NCBI GenBank assembly: GCA_964596985.1
Contig: CAZQWG010000004.1
Span: 62,001 to 126,000 of the forward strand
Direction: 5' to 3'
DNA: 64,000 nucleotides
DNA from: GCA-020345945 sp964596985
Lineage (GTDB): Archaea > Thermoproteota > Bathyarchaeia > RBG-16-48-13 > GCA-020345945
Part shown: positions 51,395-60,541 of the stretch, one piece after another
How positions within the stretch are numbered: position 1 is the stretch's first letter
Layout of the letters: every line of letters starts with the position of its first letter
Program-made: the position numbers and the translations under genes
The notes under the pieces: generated by a model
Database searches by the model: none
Seen by the model: only the letters and a program-made list of their open reading frames with translations
Told to the model about the DNA's origin: nothing

Positions 51395-52501
51395 TCATTC
51401 CACCCGTACCATGCGGTTCTCTCTGTAGTCTGTTGTAACCTTTATGTATCCTCTGAGCGCTTCGTCCAGCTTCGGATCACCCGTGTCGACTCTAAGGCTT
51501 CGTAGCCCTCTAAGCTTATGTCTTGTTGCAACTACAACCAAGTTGTCGATACCCGCCTGCCTGATCACTCTTGGGCTAATCTGCTGATTACCCCTCCCAA
51601 ATATGAAGCCTTGACCTCCTATCGGGGTGACGACGATCTTCGCCTTCTTTCCCTTGATCGCATCTAGAATCTGTCTCTCATTGACATCTCTCGCCATCAA
51701 TCTCTTGCCAAGGAACAGATCCACGCCGAGTAGGGTCTTCTTCTCATGCAACAAGTCCCCGATGGTCCGGTTCGTCGTTCCCGGACCAACGATGTAGATC
51801 GTATCTTCTTCCATCTCTTCAATAGTGTAGATCGCAATCGCAGCTTGGTTCCGCATCTCGATCTCTGTACTTGGACTCGCCGTCTTCGCGTTCTGTACTA
51901 GCCCTGGATCATAAGGAATCAAGAGGTACCCGTGAAGTGCCGCGGATAGTCTCCCTTCTCTAAAAGCCTCTTCATCTACATCCATAACCTCAGCCTCCCT
52001 GAGAGGCAGATTCTCCCAAAGGAACCTGATCGCCAACCTCCCGGCGGCGTTGGGCCCAACAGCAAAAACAGCGCTATGCATCTTCACCCCAGTTGGCACG
52101 CCTAGCACAGGGAGACTGGTGCCCACAACATCCAATACGTCCCGCGCTGTCCCGTCACCACCACAGAAGACCAATAGGTCAACTTTCTCATCCAAGATTC
52201 TCTCGGCAACCCTCTTTGTATCCTCGGAGGTAGTTACTTTCTTTCTTCTCCCCAGTACTATGAAGTCATATCCGCAGTTACGGGCCTCCTCCTCCCCCAT
52301 CGTTCCCGCCCCACCGATAAGTCGAACCTTGTCTCTGATGGGTTCGAGCTCCAAGAGGAAGACCTCCGCTCTTCTCGGGGCTACGGGCTTGGCTCCTAAC
52401 TTCAAGGCTTTTCCCAGCGTAGCCTTCCCGTCTGTACCTTTGAGCCCCACGGCTCCTCCCATTCCCGCGATGGGATTGACAACGAATCCAATAGTCTTCA
52501 T
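51395..52501 (-). CDS. ATP-NAD/AcoX-type kinase family protein
   Basis: A 368-residue member of the archaeal ATP-NAD kinase-like family (COG3199), related to NAD kinases and AcoX. Signatures are GFVVNPIAGMGGAVGLKGTD at the start, LLVFCGGDGTARDVLDVVG (GGDGT nucleotide motif) and LGVPTGVKMHSAVFAVGP. Residues after 220 contain IYIVGPGTTNRTIGDLL and VVTPIGGQGFIFGRGNQQIS. The true phosphoryl acceptor is unproven. ATG 52501. Confidence 0.85.
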   Translation of the reverse strand: MKTIGFVVNPIAGMGGAVGLKGTDGKATLGKALKLGAKPVAPRRAEVFLLELEPIRDKVRLIGGAGTMGEEEARNCGYDFIVLGRRKKVTTSEDTKRVAERILDEKVDLLVFCGGDGTARDVLDVVGTSLPVLGVPTGVKMHSAVFAVGPNAAGRLAIRFLWENLPLREAEVMDVDEEAFREGRLSAALHGYLLIPYDPGLVQNAKTASPSTEIEMRNQAAIAIYTIEEMEEDTIYIVGPGTTNRTIGDLLHEKKTLLGVDLFLGKRLMARDVNERQILDAIKGKKAKIVVTPIGGQGFIFGRGNQQISPRVIRQAGIDNLVVVATRHKLRGLRSLRVDTGDPKLDEALRGYIKVTTDYRENRMVRVE

Positions 52502-52664
52502 ACGGACGCTTCAGATCTCCGCAATCATTTCTGTGGGGCTAGAATTATCTTAACACTTGTCCTGCGTAGATCTACCAACTGGTTCCTGAAACCGAGGGGA
52601 TACTTTCTTCAATACTGTTTCAATCATAAATAAGTAATACATGCTTGGATTAACAAAGAGTAGA

Positions 52665-54110
52665 ATGGAGGGATTTCATATTTCAAGAAAGGACGCTCTT
52701 AATTGGATATCGGAGAACGAGGCTGCGATCGTCGAGGTTAGTGATAGGATTTGGGGTTTTGCGGAGGTCGGCTTGCAGGAGTTCAGGTCTTCGGGGCTGC
52801 TGGCGGACGAACTGGAAAAACACGGGTTCACGGTCACACGCGGCGCCGCAGGGATGCCGACCGCGTTCGTAGCCACGTACGGTGAGGGTAGGCCCGTCAT
52901 CGGCGTCATGGGGGAGTACGACGCGCTCCCCGGCTTGTCGCAGAAGCCTGTTCCCCACCGGGAGCCGGTAGTGGACGGGGCTCCAGGCCACGGCTGCGGC
53001 CACAATATTCACGGCACGTCGGGTATGGCTGCTGCTGTTGCGACGAAGGTTGCGATGGAGGCGAACGGGATAGCAGGGACTCTGAGGTTCTTCGGGTGCC
53101 CTGCAGAAGAGACCCTCGTCGGTAAGGTGTTCATGGTCAGAGACGGTGTATTTGACGGTCTGGACGCCGTCATCAGCCACCATCCGGGTCGGACGAACAC
53201 TGCTCGCCTCACGAGTAGCAACGCCATGAACTCTGTCAAATTCCATTTCTATGGAGTGGCTGCTCATGCTGGCGGGTCTCCTGATCAGGGACGAGGTGCA
53301 AGTGACGCCGCCGAACTGATGAACGTTGGAGTGAACTATCTTCGTGAACATGTCGTCCAAGAGGCGCGAATCCACTACGTCATCGAAGACGGTGGACACG
53401 AGCCTAACGTGATTCCACCATACGCGCGCTCTTGGTATTATGTCCGAGCCCCCGAGAGAGAGCAAGTTGACCATATATATCGATGGATACTCAGAATCGC
53501 TGATGGGGCGGACTTGATGGCTGGCACTAGCCACAAGGTAGAATTCCTGACTGGCTGCTATAATAAACTTTCAAACCGTGAATACAGCGAACTCATAGTC
53601 AAGAATATGCGTGAAATCGGTGCCCCCGTCTACACAAAAGAAGAACTTAAACTCGCTAAGGAATTCTCGAAGACCATCCCTCCCGAACAGAAGAGGGATT
53701 CTCTACGAAAATCGAAAAGACCTGGATGGGAGAAGCTGCTTGATGTAGATATAGACACTAGTATACCTGACCCTTGGGGCGAGGGGGAGGTGATGGGTGG
53801 ATCTACAGATGTTGCTGATGTCGGCTGGCAGTCGCCGACGGTCGAATTTTCGACCGCAACCACCGTCCCAGGAAGTCCTGGACATTCATGGCAGATAGCA
53901 GCGATATCGGCAACTAGTATAGGACACAAGTCCTTGCTCTTCGCCGCCAAGGTAATGGCTGCAACTGCACTGGATCTACTCACAAAACAAGATGTCTTGA
54001 AGAGAATTCAAGACGAGTTCAAAGAAAGACTCCGCGGAAAAACTTACGTCTCACCACTGCCTGCTGATCTCAAACCACCACTGGATCAACTTCCACCGAT
54101 GCAAGAATAG
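52665..54110 (+). CDS. M20-family amidohydrolase (AbgB-like)
   Basis: A 481-residue zinc aminoacylase/carboxypeptidase of M20 type, close to p-aminobenzoyl-glutamate hydrolase subunit B. Metal and catalytic motifs are GVMGEYDALPGLSQ (DxLP), PGHGCGHNIHGTSGMAAA, FFGCPAEETLVGKVFM, and the dimerisation domain AAHAGGSPDQGRGASDAAELM. A TATA (CATAAATAAG, 52626-52635) places the start at ATG 52665 rather than ATG 52641. The first third of the gene is visibly more GC-rich than the rest and than its neighbours, so part may be foreign. Confidence 0.88.
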   Translation: MEGFHISRKDALNWISENEAAIVEVSDRIWGFAEVGLQEFRSSGLLADELEKHGFTVTRGAAGMPTAFVATYGEGRPVIGVMGEYDALPGLSQKPVPHREPVVDGAPGHGCGHNIHGTSGMAAAVATKVAMEANGIAGTLRFFGCPAEETLVGKVFMVRDGVFDGLDAVISHHPGRTNTARLTSSNAMNSVKFHFYGVAAHAGGSPDQGRGASDAAELMNVGVNYLREHVVQEARIHYVIEDGGHEPNVIPPYARSWYYVRAPEREQVDHIYRWILRIADGADLMAGTSHKVEFLTGCYNKLSNREYSELIVKNMREIGAPVYTKEELKLAKEFSKTIPPEQKRDSLRKSKRPGWEKLLDVDIDTSIPDPWGEGEVMGGSTDVADVGWQSPTVEFSTATTVPGSPGHSWQIAAISATSIGHKSLLFAAKVMAATALDLLTKQDVLKRIQDEFKERLRGKTYVSPLPADLKPPLDQLPPMQE

Positions 54111-54300
54111 CCACGGGATAATAGATAGTAGGCTGGAAGAAGTTATTTGGGAACCCTTGTTACGTTGGGTTGTCAACGGCTTTCCCCAAGGACTTCTTCA
54201 CCCGCCCTCCCCCCTATCCCTGAGCTGTGTATTCTATAGGGATTGGGGCAGAGTTTGTATGTGTCTGGTGGCTAGTTCTCCTATGCGTTGGATGAACCCT

Positions 54301-55071
54301 CTAATGAGTCCATCCTACTACTTGGCTGAGTGATGCCTTCAAGCCGTTGATCATGAACCTAGAGTCATTGTCCAGCGCACAAAATTGGAATCCCCTCTTG
54401 ATCGCCTCGTTGATGTTTGTAGTCCCGGGTCTACTGGAGCAGTGCATCCCAGGTGCGACACCATGGGCTTTTGCCGAGTCCACTATCTTGTCCAGATTCT
54501 GGATGAACTCAGAGGAATCGGTCTTTCCGCGAATTCCCATGTCTATCGAGAGATCGGACGGTCCGATAAAACAGGCGTCAACTCCCTCCACGGAGAATAT
54601 GTCGTCAACATTCTCAACCGCTTTCGCCGTCTCAATCATCACCACTACCAGAGTTTCTTCGTTCGCTGAATCAAAGTAGTTGGGGTCTCTGAATGCCGCC
54701 AGTCTAGGGCCGGCTCCTCGTTCTCCCATCGGTGGATATTTCATGTATTTAACGAGTTTCTTTGCTGCCTCAGCAGTCTCGATTCTTGGTACAACAAGTC
54801 CGGTCGCCCCTGCATCCAAGGCTTTCTTGACCCAGATTAGATCGTTCCAGGGAATTCTTGCCATCGGCATACAGTCCTCTCTGGCGTAGAGCATTGACTG
54901 CATCATGAGGTGGAACGTCTCTACACCGTAAGGCCCATGCTCCATGTCGCATACCAGCCAATCCAAACCGAGATCCGCCAAGTACATCGTGATGTCTGGG
55001 TGGCCGATGCCAATCCATGTGCCAACCGATGGTTTTCCCGCCTTTAACTTCACTTTCACAAGATTCTTCAT
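54301..55071 (-). CDS. HpcH/HpaI-family aldolase
   Basis: A 256-residue class II pyruvate aldolase. Signatures are VGTWIGIGHPDITMYLADLG, LVCDMEHGPYGVETFHLMMQ (catalytic and metal residues), ARIPWNDLIWVKKALDAGATGLVVPRI, MIETAKAVENVDDIFSVEGV (metal Glu), and IGPSDLSIDMG. Members cleave 2-keto-3-deoxy-sugar acids or 4-hydroxy-2-keto acids to pyruvate and an aldehyde. ATG 55071 with a minus-strand GAAATAAGTG TATA near 55115. Substrate unknown. Confidence 0.9.
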   Translation of the reverse strand: MKNLVKVKLKAGKPSVGTWIGIGHPDITMYLADLGLDWLVCDMEHGPYGVETFHLMMQSMLYAREDCMPMARIPWNDLIWVKKALDAGATGLVVPRIETAEAAKKLVKYMKYPPMGERGAGPRLAAFRDPNYFDSANEETLVVVMIETAKAVENVDDIFSVEGVDACFIGPSDLSIDMGIRGKTDSSEFIQNLDKIVDSAKAHGVAPGMHCSSRPGTTNINEAIKRGFQFCALDNDSRFMINGLKASLSQVVGWTH

Positions 55072-55262
55072 CGATTAAGAACACCCCTAATACCTGTCTG
55101 GTTAGGTTCACTTATTTCTGATGTACATACCCAAGATGGGTGAAGTCGTCGTCTCCTGCGGTCCTCAATCCTTCAGGATGCGTTTTCCCCCTGTCTACGC
55201 CTTGGAAATCTACATAAGAATAATCTTTGGTAACGTCCTGACTGCTATTTGGAGTTGGCGGA

Positions 55263-55823
55263 ATGGAGGTTAAAATTGGGTCTACGCGGATTCGTCTCGT
55301 GAAAGGAGACATAACAGACCAATCCGTTGATGCCATTGTTAACGCTGCCAATCCTAGCCTCATGGGAGGTGGTGGCGTCGATGGAGCGATACATAAGAGA
55401 GGCGGTCAAACGATTCTGGAAGAGTGCAAACATATCCGGCAGACCCAATACCCTCAAGGTCTTCCTGCTGGGAAAGCTGTTATCACGTCTGGTGGAAACT
55501 TGAGAGCGCGATACGTAATTCACACGGTTGGGCCTGTCTGGCACGGAGGATCGCATGGAGAGTCGAGACTTCTCGCAGAGGCGTATCGAAATTCCCTGAA
55601 ACTAGCAATGGAGAGAGGAATGAGTTCAATCGCCTTCCCCTCCATTAGCACTGGCGCCTACGGCTATCCAATACATCAGGCAAGCCGCGTCGCCCTTAAA
55701 ACCATAAGAGACTTCGTGGACAAAGGAGGAGGCTTTAAGGAGATCTTATTAGTCTTGTTTACGGACGCAGACTTCCAAGTCTATAAGGAAGCAATACAGG
55801 GCCTCTTCCAAAGTGACCTTTGA
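55263..55823 (+). CDS. Macrodomain (O-acetyl-ADP-ribose deacetylase-like)
   Basis: A 186-residue single macrodomain of the MacroD/YmdB class. ADP-ribose-binding motifs are VDAIVNAANPSLMGGGGVDGAIHKRGG (catalytic Asn and Asp), YVIHTVGPVWHGG, and SIAFPSISTGAYGYPIHQASRVAL. It would hydrolyse O-acetyl-ADP-ribose or ADP-ribosyl-protein. CTACATAAG (55210-55218) is the likely TATA box. No ADP-ribosyltransferase or sirtuin gene is visible nearby. Confidence 0.93.
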   Translation: MEVKIGSTRIRLVKGDITDQSVDAIVNAANPSLMGGGGVDGAIHKRGGQTILEECKHIRQTQYPQGLPAGKAVITSGGNLRARYVIHTVGPVWHGGSHGESRLLAEAYRNSLKLAMERGMSSIAFPSISTGAYGYPIHQASRVALKTIRDFVDKGGGFKEILLVLFTDADFQVYKEAIQGLFQSDL

Positions 55824-55902
55824 AATCTTTAATATGGACATTGCGACACGTGTCTTCGGTTTTTATCGTGAGTGTTAGCGTTCAATCTCGTGAGGGATTC
55901 GG

Positions 55903-56328
55903 ATGGAAGGCGGAGAGGAAGATAAGGAACTAGAGAGAATCAAACGTAGGAAACTGCAGGAGATCCTAAGGAAAACGTATCAAGAGGAGATGGAAACAGG
56001 TTTGGATAGACCCGTCGAGGTAACTGATGCCACCTTCAGTAAGCTTCTCCGAGACCATCCACTAGTGGTTGTTGACTGTTGGGCGCCTTGGTGTGCGCCA
56101 TGCCGCATGATAGCCCCGGTCTTGGAAGAACTAGCCCGAGACTACTCCGGCAAAATCGTTATTGGAAAACTGAATGTAGACAAGAATCCGAATACTGCAA
56201 CACAGTACCAGATAATGAGTATCCCGAATCTGCTAGTCTTCAAGAACGGGAAACTCATAGACAGGATTGTTGGTGCGATGCCGAAAGAAATACTGGAACC
56301 GAAGATCGTTCAGCATCTCGGGCATTAG
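55903..56328 (+). CDS. trx: Thioredoxin with N-terminal extension
   Basis: A 141-residue thioredoxin. After a charged 37-residue extension (residues 1-37, partly helical, KELERIKRRKLQEILR) comes the fold: VVVDCWAPWCAPCRMIAPVLEELA (WCAPC active site near residues 63-67), KLNVDKNPNTATQYQIMSIPNLLVFKNG (cis-proline). The extension resembles those of other archaeal thioredoxins and may bind a partner. ATG 55903. It precedes the methyltransferase pair on the same strand but about 115 bp away with a TATA-like CTATTTATC between. Confidence 0.93.
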   Translation: MEGGEEDKELERIKRRKLQEILRKTYQEEMETGLDRPVEVTDATFSKLLRDHPLVVVDCWAPWCAPCRMIAPVLEELARDYSGKIVIGKLNVDKNPNTATQYQIMSIPNLLVFKNGKLIDRIVGAMPKEILEPKIVQHLGH

Positions 56329-56444
56329 CTAGTTGGTTTGTTGGGATTAGATCTGTTGAAATGTGCAGGTTGCCTTTCTTCTCGTCTCCTAAACTATTTA
56401 TCGTCTAAGCGAAGCAGTGCTTCTTGGAGATGTCAGGAGGAAGC

Positions 56445-57884
56445 ATGATGATCGACCTGTATGAAGTAGCGGAACGAGCGTCTATGGGCCCGCGGATGGA
56501 TGAGATGGATTGGAATATGGGGCTTTTCAAGAAGATGCAGGAACTCGTCCAAAGATACGACCTGAAGTATTCAGGTCCAGATTTGTTCCTCGATGTGGAC
56601 GACGAGTATGTTGGGCGCGCCTTCGATGCTGCCGTCGACTTTCTATCTGAGACCGGTGTTTACTGCATCACCTCAAACCGAGTGATCAAATTCTCTGAGG
56701 ACGAGGTGAGGGAGGGGATAAAAAAGATCCCAGGAGAGCTACCTGTGGGAGAAGGAAAGGACGCCCGGGTGTTAAGGAAGCGGGAGATAGAGGATACCCG
56801 CCCGGTCAACGTGATCGGTGATGGTCACAGACCTTGGCCGGTTGAGGTGGGGCGATGGGCGCCCATAGGCTTCGCCAAGCTGGAGAGAGCCGACCTCATA
56901 GAAGGTTTCAACTTCCCCGAGCTGGAGGGGAAGAAGATACATGGCATCCCTATGGAAGCGTACGCCGCAAGAAAGGAACTTGCAGTGTTGAGAGCGGTCG
57001 TAGCTGATGCAGGTCGCCCCGGAATGGCAATCACCTACTATCCTATATCAACACGTGCATCAACCCTGATAGCGCCTATCGACCCTGAGAAGGGGCTTAG
57101 AAGAACGGACGGTATTCTCCTCTCCATTCTCCCGGATGTGAAGGTGGAGTACGACCTTTTAACCGCGGCGATCGTCCATGAACAATATGGCAGCTACCGT
57201 TTCAACGGGGGAGCCTTTGCTTATGTGGGAGGCTTCTGCGGCGACACTGAAGGGGCTATCATAGAAGTCCTATCTAAGGTATTAGCTGCCTGGCTAGTAT
57301 ACCGAGACCTCGCACAATACACCTGCAAGACGTTAAAGGCATTGGATACTCGAAGACCCCCGGAAGAAGGACGGGAGAGCATAGTGAAGAAACCCAACCC
57401 GATATGGCCCGGATACGTTATCAACCGAGCCCTCTCGAAGCATACCAACGTCATTAGATTTGGCGGAGACATCGAAAGAGGTGCTTTCGGGAAGATAGGA
57501 AGTGCAACGCATCTGCTCTTCCTCGCTGAGACAGCTATCATAGACACGGTCCTAGGCTGCAACCTGTTTGCTTATCACGAGATCCCATCTGATGTTCAGT
57601 TCAGAACCGAGGTCTCAGATGCTACCATCAAAGCCGGAATCAAGAGAGGGGAGGTAAAGAAATTCATGCTCGCAATCGAGAAGGAGATAGGTGAGAAGAT
57701 TGGTAGCAAACCAGAGTCTACGGCGATAACCGACCGGAGGATGCTGCTCTACGAGGACTTCGACTCTTATTTCGATCCTCTCCAAGAACTATACGACTTC
57801 AAGCGAATGGAACCAACCGAGAAACACATCAAGAGCCAGAACGAGGCGAAGAAGGTACTCGAAAACCTTGGACTCAATTTCTAA
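56445..57884 (+). CDS. MtmB-family methyltransferase homologue without pyrrolysine (copy 1)
   Basis: A 479-residue member of the monomethylamine methyltransferase MtmB family (PF05369-like). Similarity runs along its length and ends with EPTEKHIKSQNEAKKVLENL, which parallels the MtmB C-terminus. In Methanosarcina MtmB, pyrrolysine 202 follows GRPGMGV; here the equivalent segment is AGRPGMAIT, with an ordinary Thr codon ACC at 57033-57035 and no in-frame TAG. So the Pyl chemistry is absent and the methyl donor is unknown. ATG 56445 follows AGGAGG. The neighbour at 57933 is a paralogue. Corrinoid protein and RamA are not in the window. Confidence 0.82.
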   Translation: MMIDLYEVAERASMGPRMDEMDWNMGLFKKMQELVQRYDLKYSGPDLFLDVDDEYVGRAFDAAVDFLSETGVYCITSNRVIKFSEDEVREGIKKIPGELPVGEGKDARVLRKREIEDTRPVNVIGDGHRPWPVEVGRWAPIGFAKLERADLIEGFNFPELEGKKIHGIPMEAYAARKELAVLRAVVADAGRPGMAITYYPISTRASTLIAPIDPEKGLRRTDGILLSILPDVKVEYDLLTAAIVHEQYGSYRFNGGAFAYVGGFCGDTEGAIIEVLSKVLAAWLVYRDLAQYTCKTLKALDTRRPPEEGRESIVKKPNPIWPGYVINRALSKHTNVIRFGGDIERGAFGKIGSATHLLFLAETAIIDTVLGCNLFAYHEIPSDVQFRTEVSDATIKAGIKRGEVKKFMLAIEKEIGEKIGSKPESTAITDRRMLLYEDFDSYFDPLQELYDFKRMEPTEKHIKSQNEAKKVLENLGLNF

Positions 57885-57932
57885 TTACATCATAGACATC
57901 GTGAGACTGACCCTACCGAAGGCGCAGTTAAA

Positions 57933-59360
57933 ATGATAAGCCTCTTGGATGTCGCTGAACGGGCCCAAAAGGGTCCAAGGATGGACGAGAAAGAATGGAA
58001 CCTAGGGCTCTTCCATAAGATCCAAGAACTGACCAAAGAACATAAAATTAAACCCCCAAATCCTTCTGACCCATTCCAAGTTGACAATGCGCTAGTCGAT
58101 TCCCTTTGGAACGCAGCGATCGAATTCCTCACAGAGAGAGGTGTATACTGCATCTCTACAAACCGGGTACTCAATTTCACCGAAGAAGAGATCATAAAAG
58201 CAATGAGAGAGACACCAAAGCAGATACTAATTGGGTCCGGGAAAGATACCAGAACAATCCAGAAAAGAAAGATAGAAGACCCGAACCCGCCAAGCATTCA
58301 GTCGGGCGGTCATAGTGCTTGGTCTGACGATCTGTTCCCACTACCATTCATGGTACGCGCACTTGTCAAGAACAAGCGAGTCGACTTGATTGAGGGATTC
58401 AATTTTGCCAAGTTGAATGGTCTTGAGGTCCACGGGCTTCCCACCGAAGCCTACGCTGCGAGAAGACAAATGGATCTCGTACGTCAAGGACTGCGGGAGG
58501 CAGGACGCGAAGGGATGGCTGTCACATTATACCCGATTCACACCCATGCCTCATCCTTGATTGCTGCAATCGATCCTGACTATGGACTCAGAAGAACAGA
58601 CGGTATCCTACTCTCAATTCTACCTGACATTAAGGTAGAAACCAACCTCATTGCCGCATCACTGGTCTTTGAGGAGTACGGATGCTACAGAGTGAACGGC
58701 GGGGCCTTCGCTCTCGCAGGCGGCTTCTGCGGTGACATCGAAGGAGCGATGGTGGAGTCTCTCGTCAAGACAATGGCCGCGTGGATCGTCTACAGAGACT
58801 CTATCCAATACAGCGGCTCGATATCGAAAGGGCTGCAGCCCCGGATCTCGAGCGGGACAGAGGACCGCAATGTATGGAAAGCGGCAATCTCACCCAGCTT
58901 CGCGGTTCAGAAGACCGTTACTGAGAAGACAAACGTAATCAGATTCGGCGGCGTAGGTTTTGGGAGGCCGTTCAACGAAGACTTATGCTCAGAGAAACTT
59001 CTTCTTCTCACAGCACTTTCTGCGGTTGGAACCACCGTGACCGGAGGTAACATCGGAGTCGGTGAGACTCCTCCGCCTACAACCCTAGAGTGGACTATCG
59101 AAACCTCAGACGCTGGGTTGAAGATGAAACTGGAAGACGTCTCCGATCTGATACAGACAGTGATGTCCGAAAAATTCCCGGAAGGACAACCAGGCACAGG
59201 AATAGACCGGAGAATGCTGATATACTCCAATCCGCAGGCATTCATCGAGCCATTGGAACGGTGTTACGACTTTATTAGGCAGAGACCGAGAGAACCCTTT
59301 CTGGAGAACAGGACAAAAGCCATGCAATACCTGATAGATATCGGTGTACCCCTCGATTAA
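57933..59360 (+). CDS. MtmB-family methyltransferase homologue without pyrrolysine (copy 2)
   Basis: A 475-residue paralogue of the gene just upstream, 48 bp away, sharing the start (MISLLDVAERAQKGPRMDEK against MIDLYEVAERASMGPRMDEM) and the core GLRRTDGILLSILPDIKVE and AGGFCGDIEGAMVES. The pyrrolysine position is Thr (codon ACA, 58524-58526, in GREGMAVT), residue 198 against Pyl202 in MtmB. The two copies differ mainly in the middle and C-terminal surface, so they may form a hetero-oligomer or act on different methyl donors. It converges on the lipoate-ligase gene with 27 bp between stops. Confidence 0.82.
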   Translation: MISLLDVAERAQKGPRMDEKEWNLGLFHKIQELTKEHKIKPPNPSDPFQVDNALVDSLWNAAIEFLTERGVYCISTNRVLNFTEEEIIKAMRETPKQILIGSGKDTRTIQKRKIEDPNPPSIQSGGHSAWSDDLFPLPFMVRALVKNKRVDLIEGFNFAKLNGLEVHGLPTEAYAARRQMDLVRQGLREAGREGMAVTLYPIHTHASSLIAAIDPDYGLRRTDGILLSILPDIKVETNLIAASLVFEEYGCYRVNGGAFALAGGFCGDIEGAMVESLVKTMAAWIVYRDSIQYSGSISKGLQPRISSGTEDRNVWKAAISPSFAVQKTVTEKTNVIRFGGVGFGRPFNEDLCSEKLLLLTALSAVGTTVTGGNIGVGETPPPTTLEWTIETSDAGLKMKLEDVSDLIQTVMSEKFPEGQPGTGIDRRMLIYSNPQAFIEPLERCYDFIRQRPREPFLENRTKAMQYLIDIGVPLD

Positions 59361-59387
59361 TACACGATCGGCAAGAGGTCCAAAGCG

Positions 59388-60494
59388 CTAGATTTCCGCC
59401 ATGTTTCTCAATTTCAAAACGGCCTCTGCGAAGTCTTCGTAGGTAAGTCCAGGGGTCTGTACTTCTCTACTCTCATAGAATCTCTGAATCCTTTTCAGAA
59501 GTTCGTCTCTCTCCAAGACTACATCTTTCAGACTCGACTCCAAATCCCCAATAGTCTCTTCCGGCATCATGAAGAAGTCACCTGAGATCATAATATCCCG
59601 AATCTGGTTACCTGCGATCTCCGCTCTCACCCTTATCAGCTTCTTGGCCTTATGATCCGTTTCTACCACTTTGACCCCCTCAGCTATATTGACCGCCCTT
59701 CCCTCGCCAAATCCTTGATGTCTCAACTCACTCATATAGAGCCAATCCTTCGAGACATGCTTGGATCTTATTCTCTCTTCCCACATCTCCCTCTCTGTCT
59801 TAGTCGCTTCGGACCTAACGAGTCTTACCCCCAAGACACATTCGTAACCCTCTACGAGCAGTCTCTTTATCTCCTCTGTAGGTGGGACGTATCCCAACTC
59901 TCTCCTCAATGACGTGACCCACTCCCTCATACTCTTACTCATCTTGTCTCTAAACTTCTCGTTCGGAACCTTCAGGACGTTTGCCATCGAGGTGTAGTCC
60001 AGATCAAGTATCACGTTGCCCACGAGGATCGTGGTTCCATCTCCGTACCTCCCAGCCCCATTCCCCGAGATCTTCCTCCCATTGACTATTACATCGTTCA
60101 ATGGCTTGAACTCAGCCGGTAATCCAAGCTTGTTGTATACTTGAACGGTCACCGTCAGGAAGTTCTCGAACAACTTGTCAACCCTTGGCGGAACGGCCTT
60201 GCTTTCGTTTCTGGCAACGATTTGGTAGAAAACCTGGTTACTATCGAGATATACTGCTCCACCTCCCTGCGACCTTCTGATTGTTGGGAGTTTTCTGCTA
60301 CGGCAGTACTTGATGTCTACTTCCCTTTCGAGTTCTTGGTGGAACCCGATACACACGTAAGGGCTTGACGGCTGAACGAGAATTATCGTATTTGGTACGA
60401 ATCCCCTGTCGACGGCTTCGGCTGCAGCCTCATAGAAGGTCTGCGCCACGAGAGGTTCGGCCATACCCAAGTCGATTAGCCGCCAGTTCTCCAT
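59388..60494 (-). CDS. lplA: Lipoate-protein ligase A with LplB-like C-terminal domain
   Basis: A 368-residue lipoate ligase. The N-terminal catalytic domain has RRSQGGGAVYLDSNQVFYQI (the RRxxGGGxV adenylate site), NDVIVNGRKISGNGAGRYGD (catalytic Lys) and LVGNVILDLDYTSM. The C-terminal part (about residues 270-368) matches the accessory LplB-type domain, so both are on one chain. It should attach lipoate to the GcvH-like protein two genes upstream. GGGAGG precedes ATG 60494. Last gene of the hdrA operon. Confidence 0.9.
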   Translation of the reverse strand: MENWRLIDLGMAEPLVAQTFYEAAAEAVDRGFVPNTIILVQPSSPYVCIGFHQELEREVDIKYCRSRKLPTIRRSQGGGAVYLDSNQVFYQIVARNESKAVPPRVDKLFENFLTVTVQVYNKLGLPAEFKPLNDVIVNGRKISGNGAGRYGDGTTILVGNVILDLDYTSMANVLKVPNEKFRDKMSKSMREWVTSLRRELGYVPPTEEIKRLLVEGYECVLGVRLVRSEATKTEREMWEERIRSKHVSKDWLYMSELRHQGFGEGRAVNIAEGVKVVETDHKAKKLIRVRAEIAGNQIRDIMISGDFFMMPEETIGDLESSLKDVVLERDELLKRIQRFYESREVQTPGLTYEDFAEAVLKLRNMAEI

Positions 60495-60541
60495 AGTTCC
60501 TCCCTTACCCATTCTTCCGTAACCGTCGTGTTTCCGATGGT

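Noticed and set aside
56445..59360. Pyrrolysine-encoding TAG codons in the MtmB-like genes
   Set aside because: Both frames run without an in-frame stop, and the aligned codons are ACC and ACA, so no readthrough is needed.
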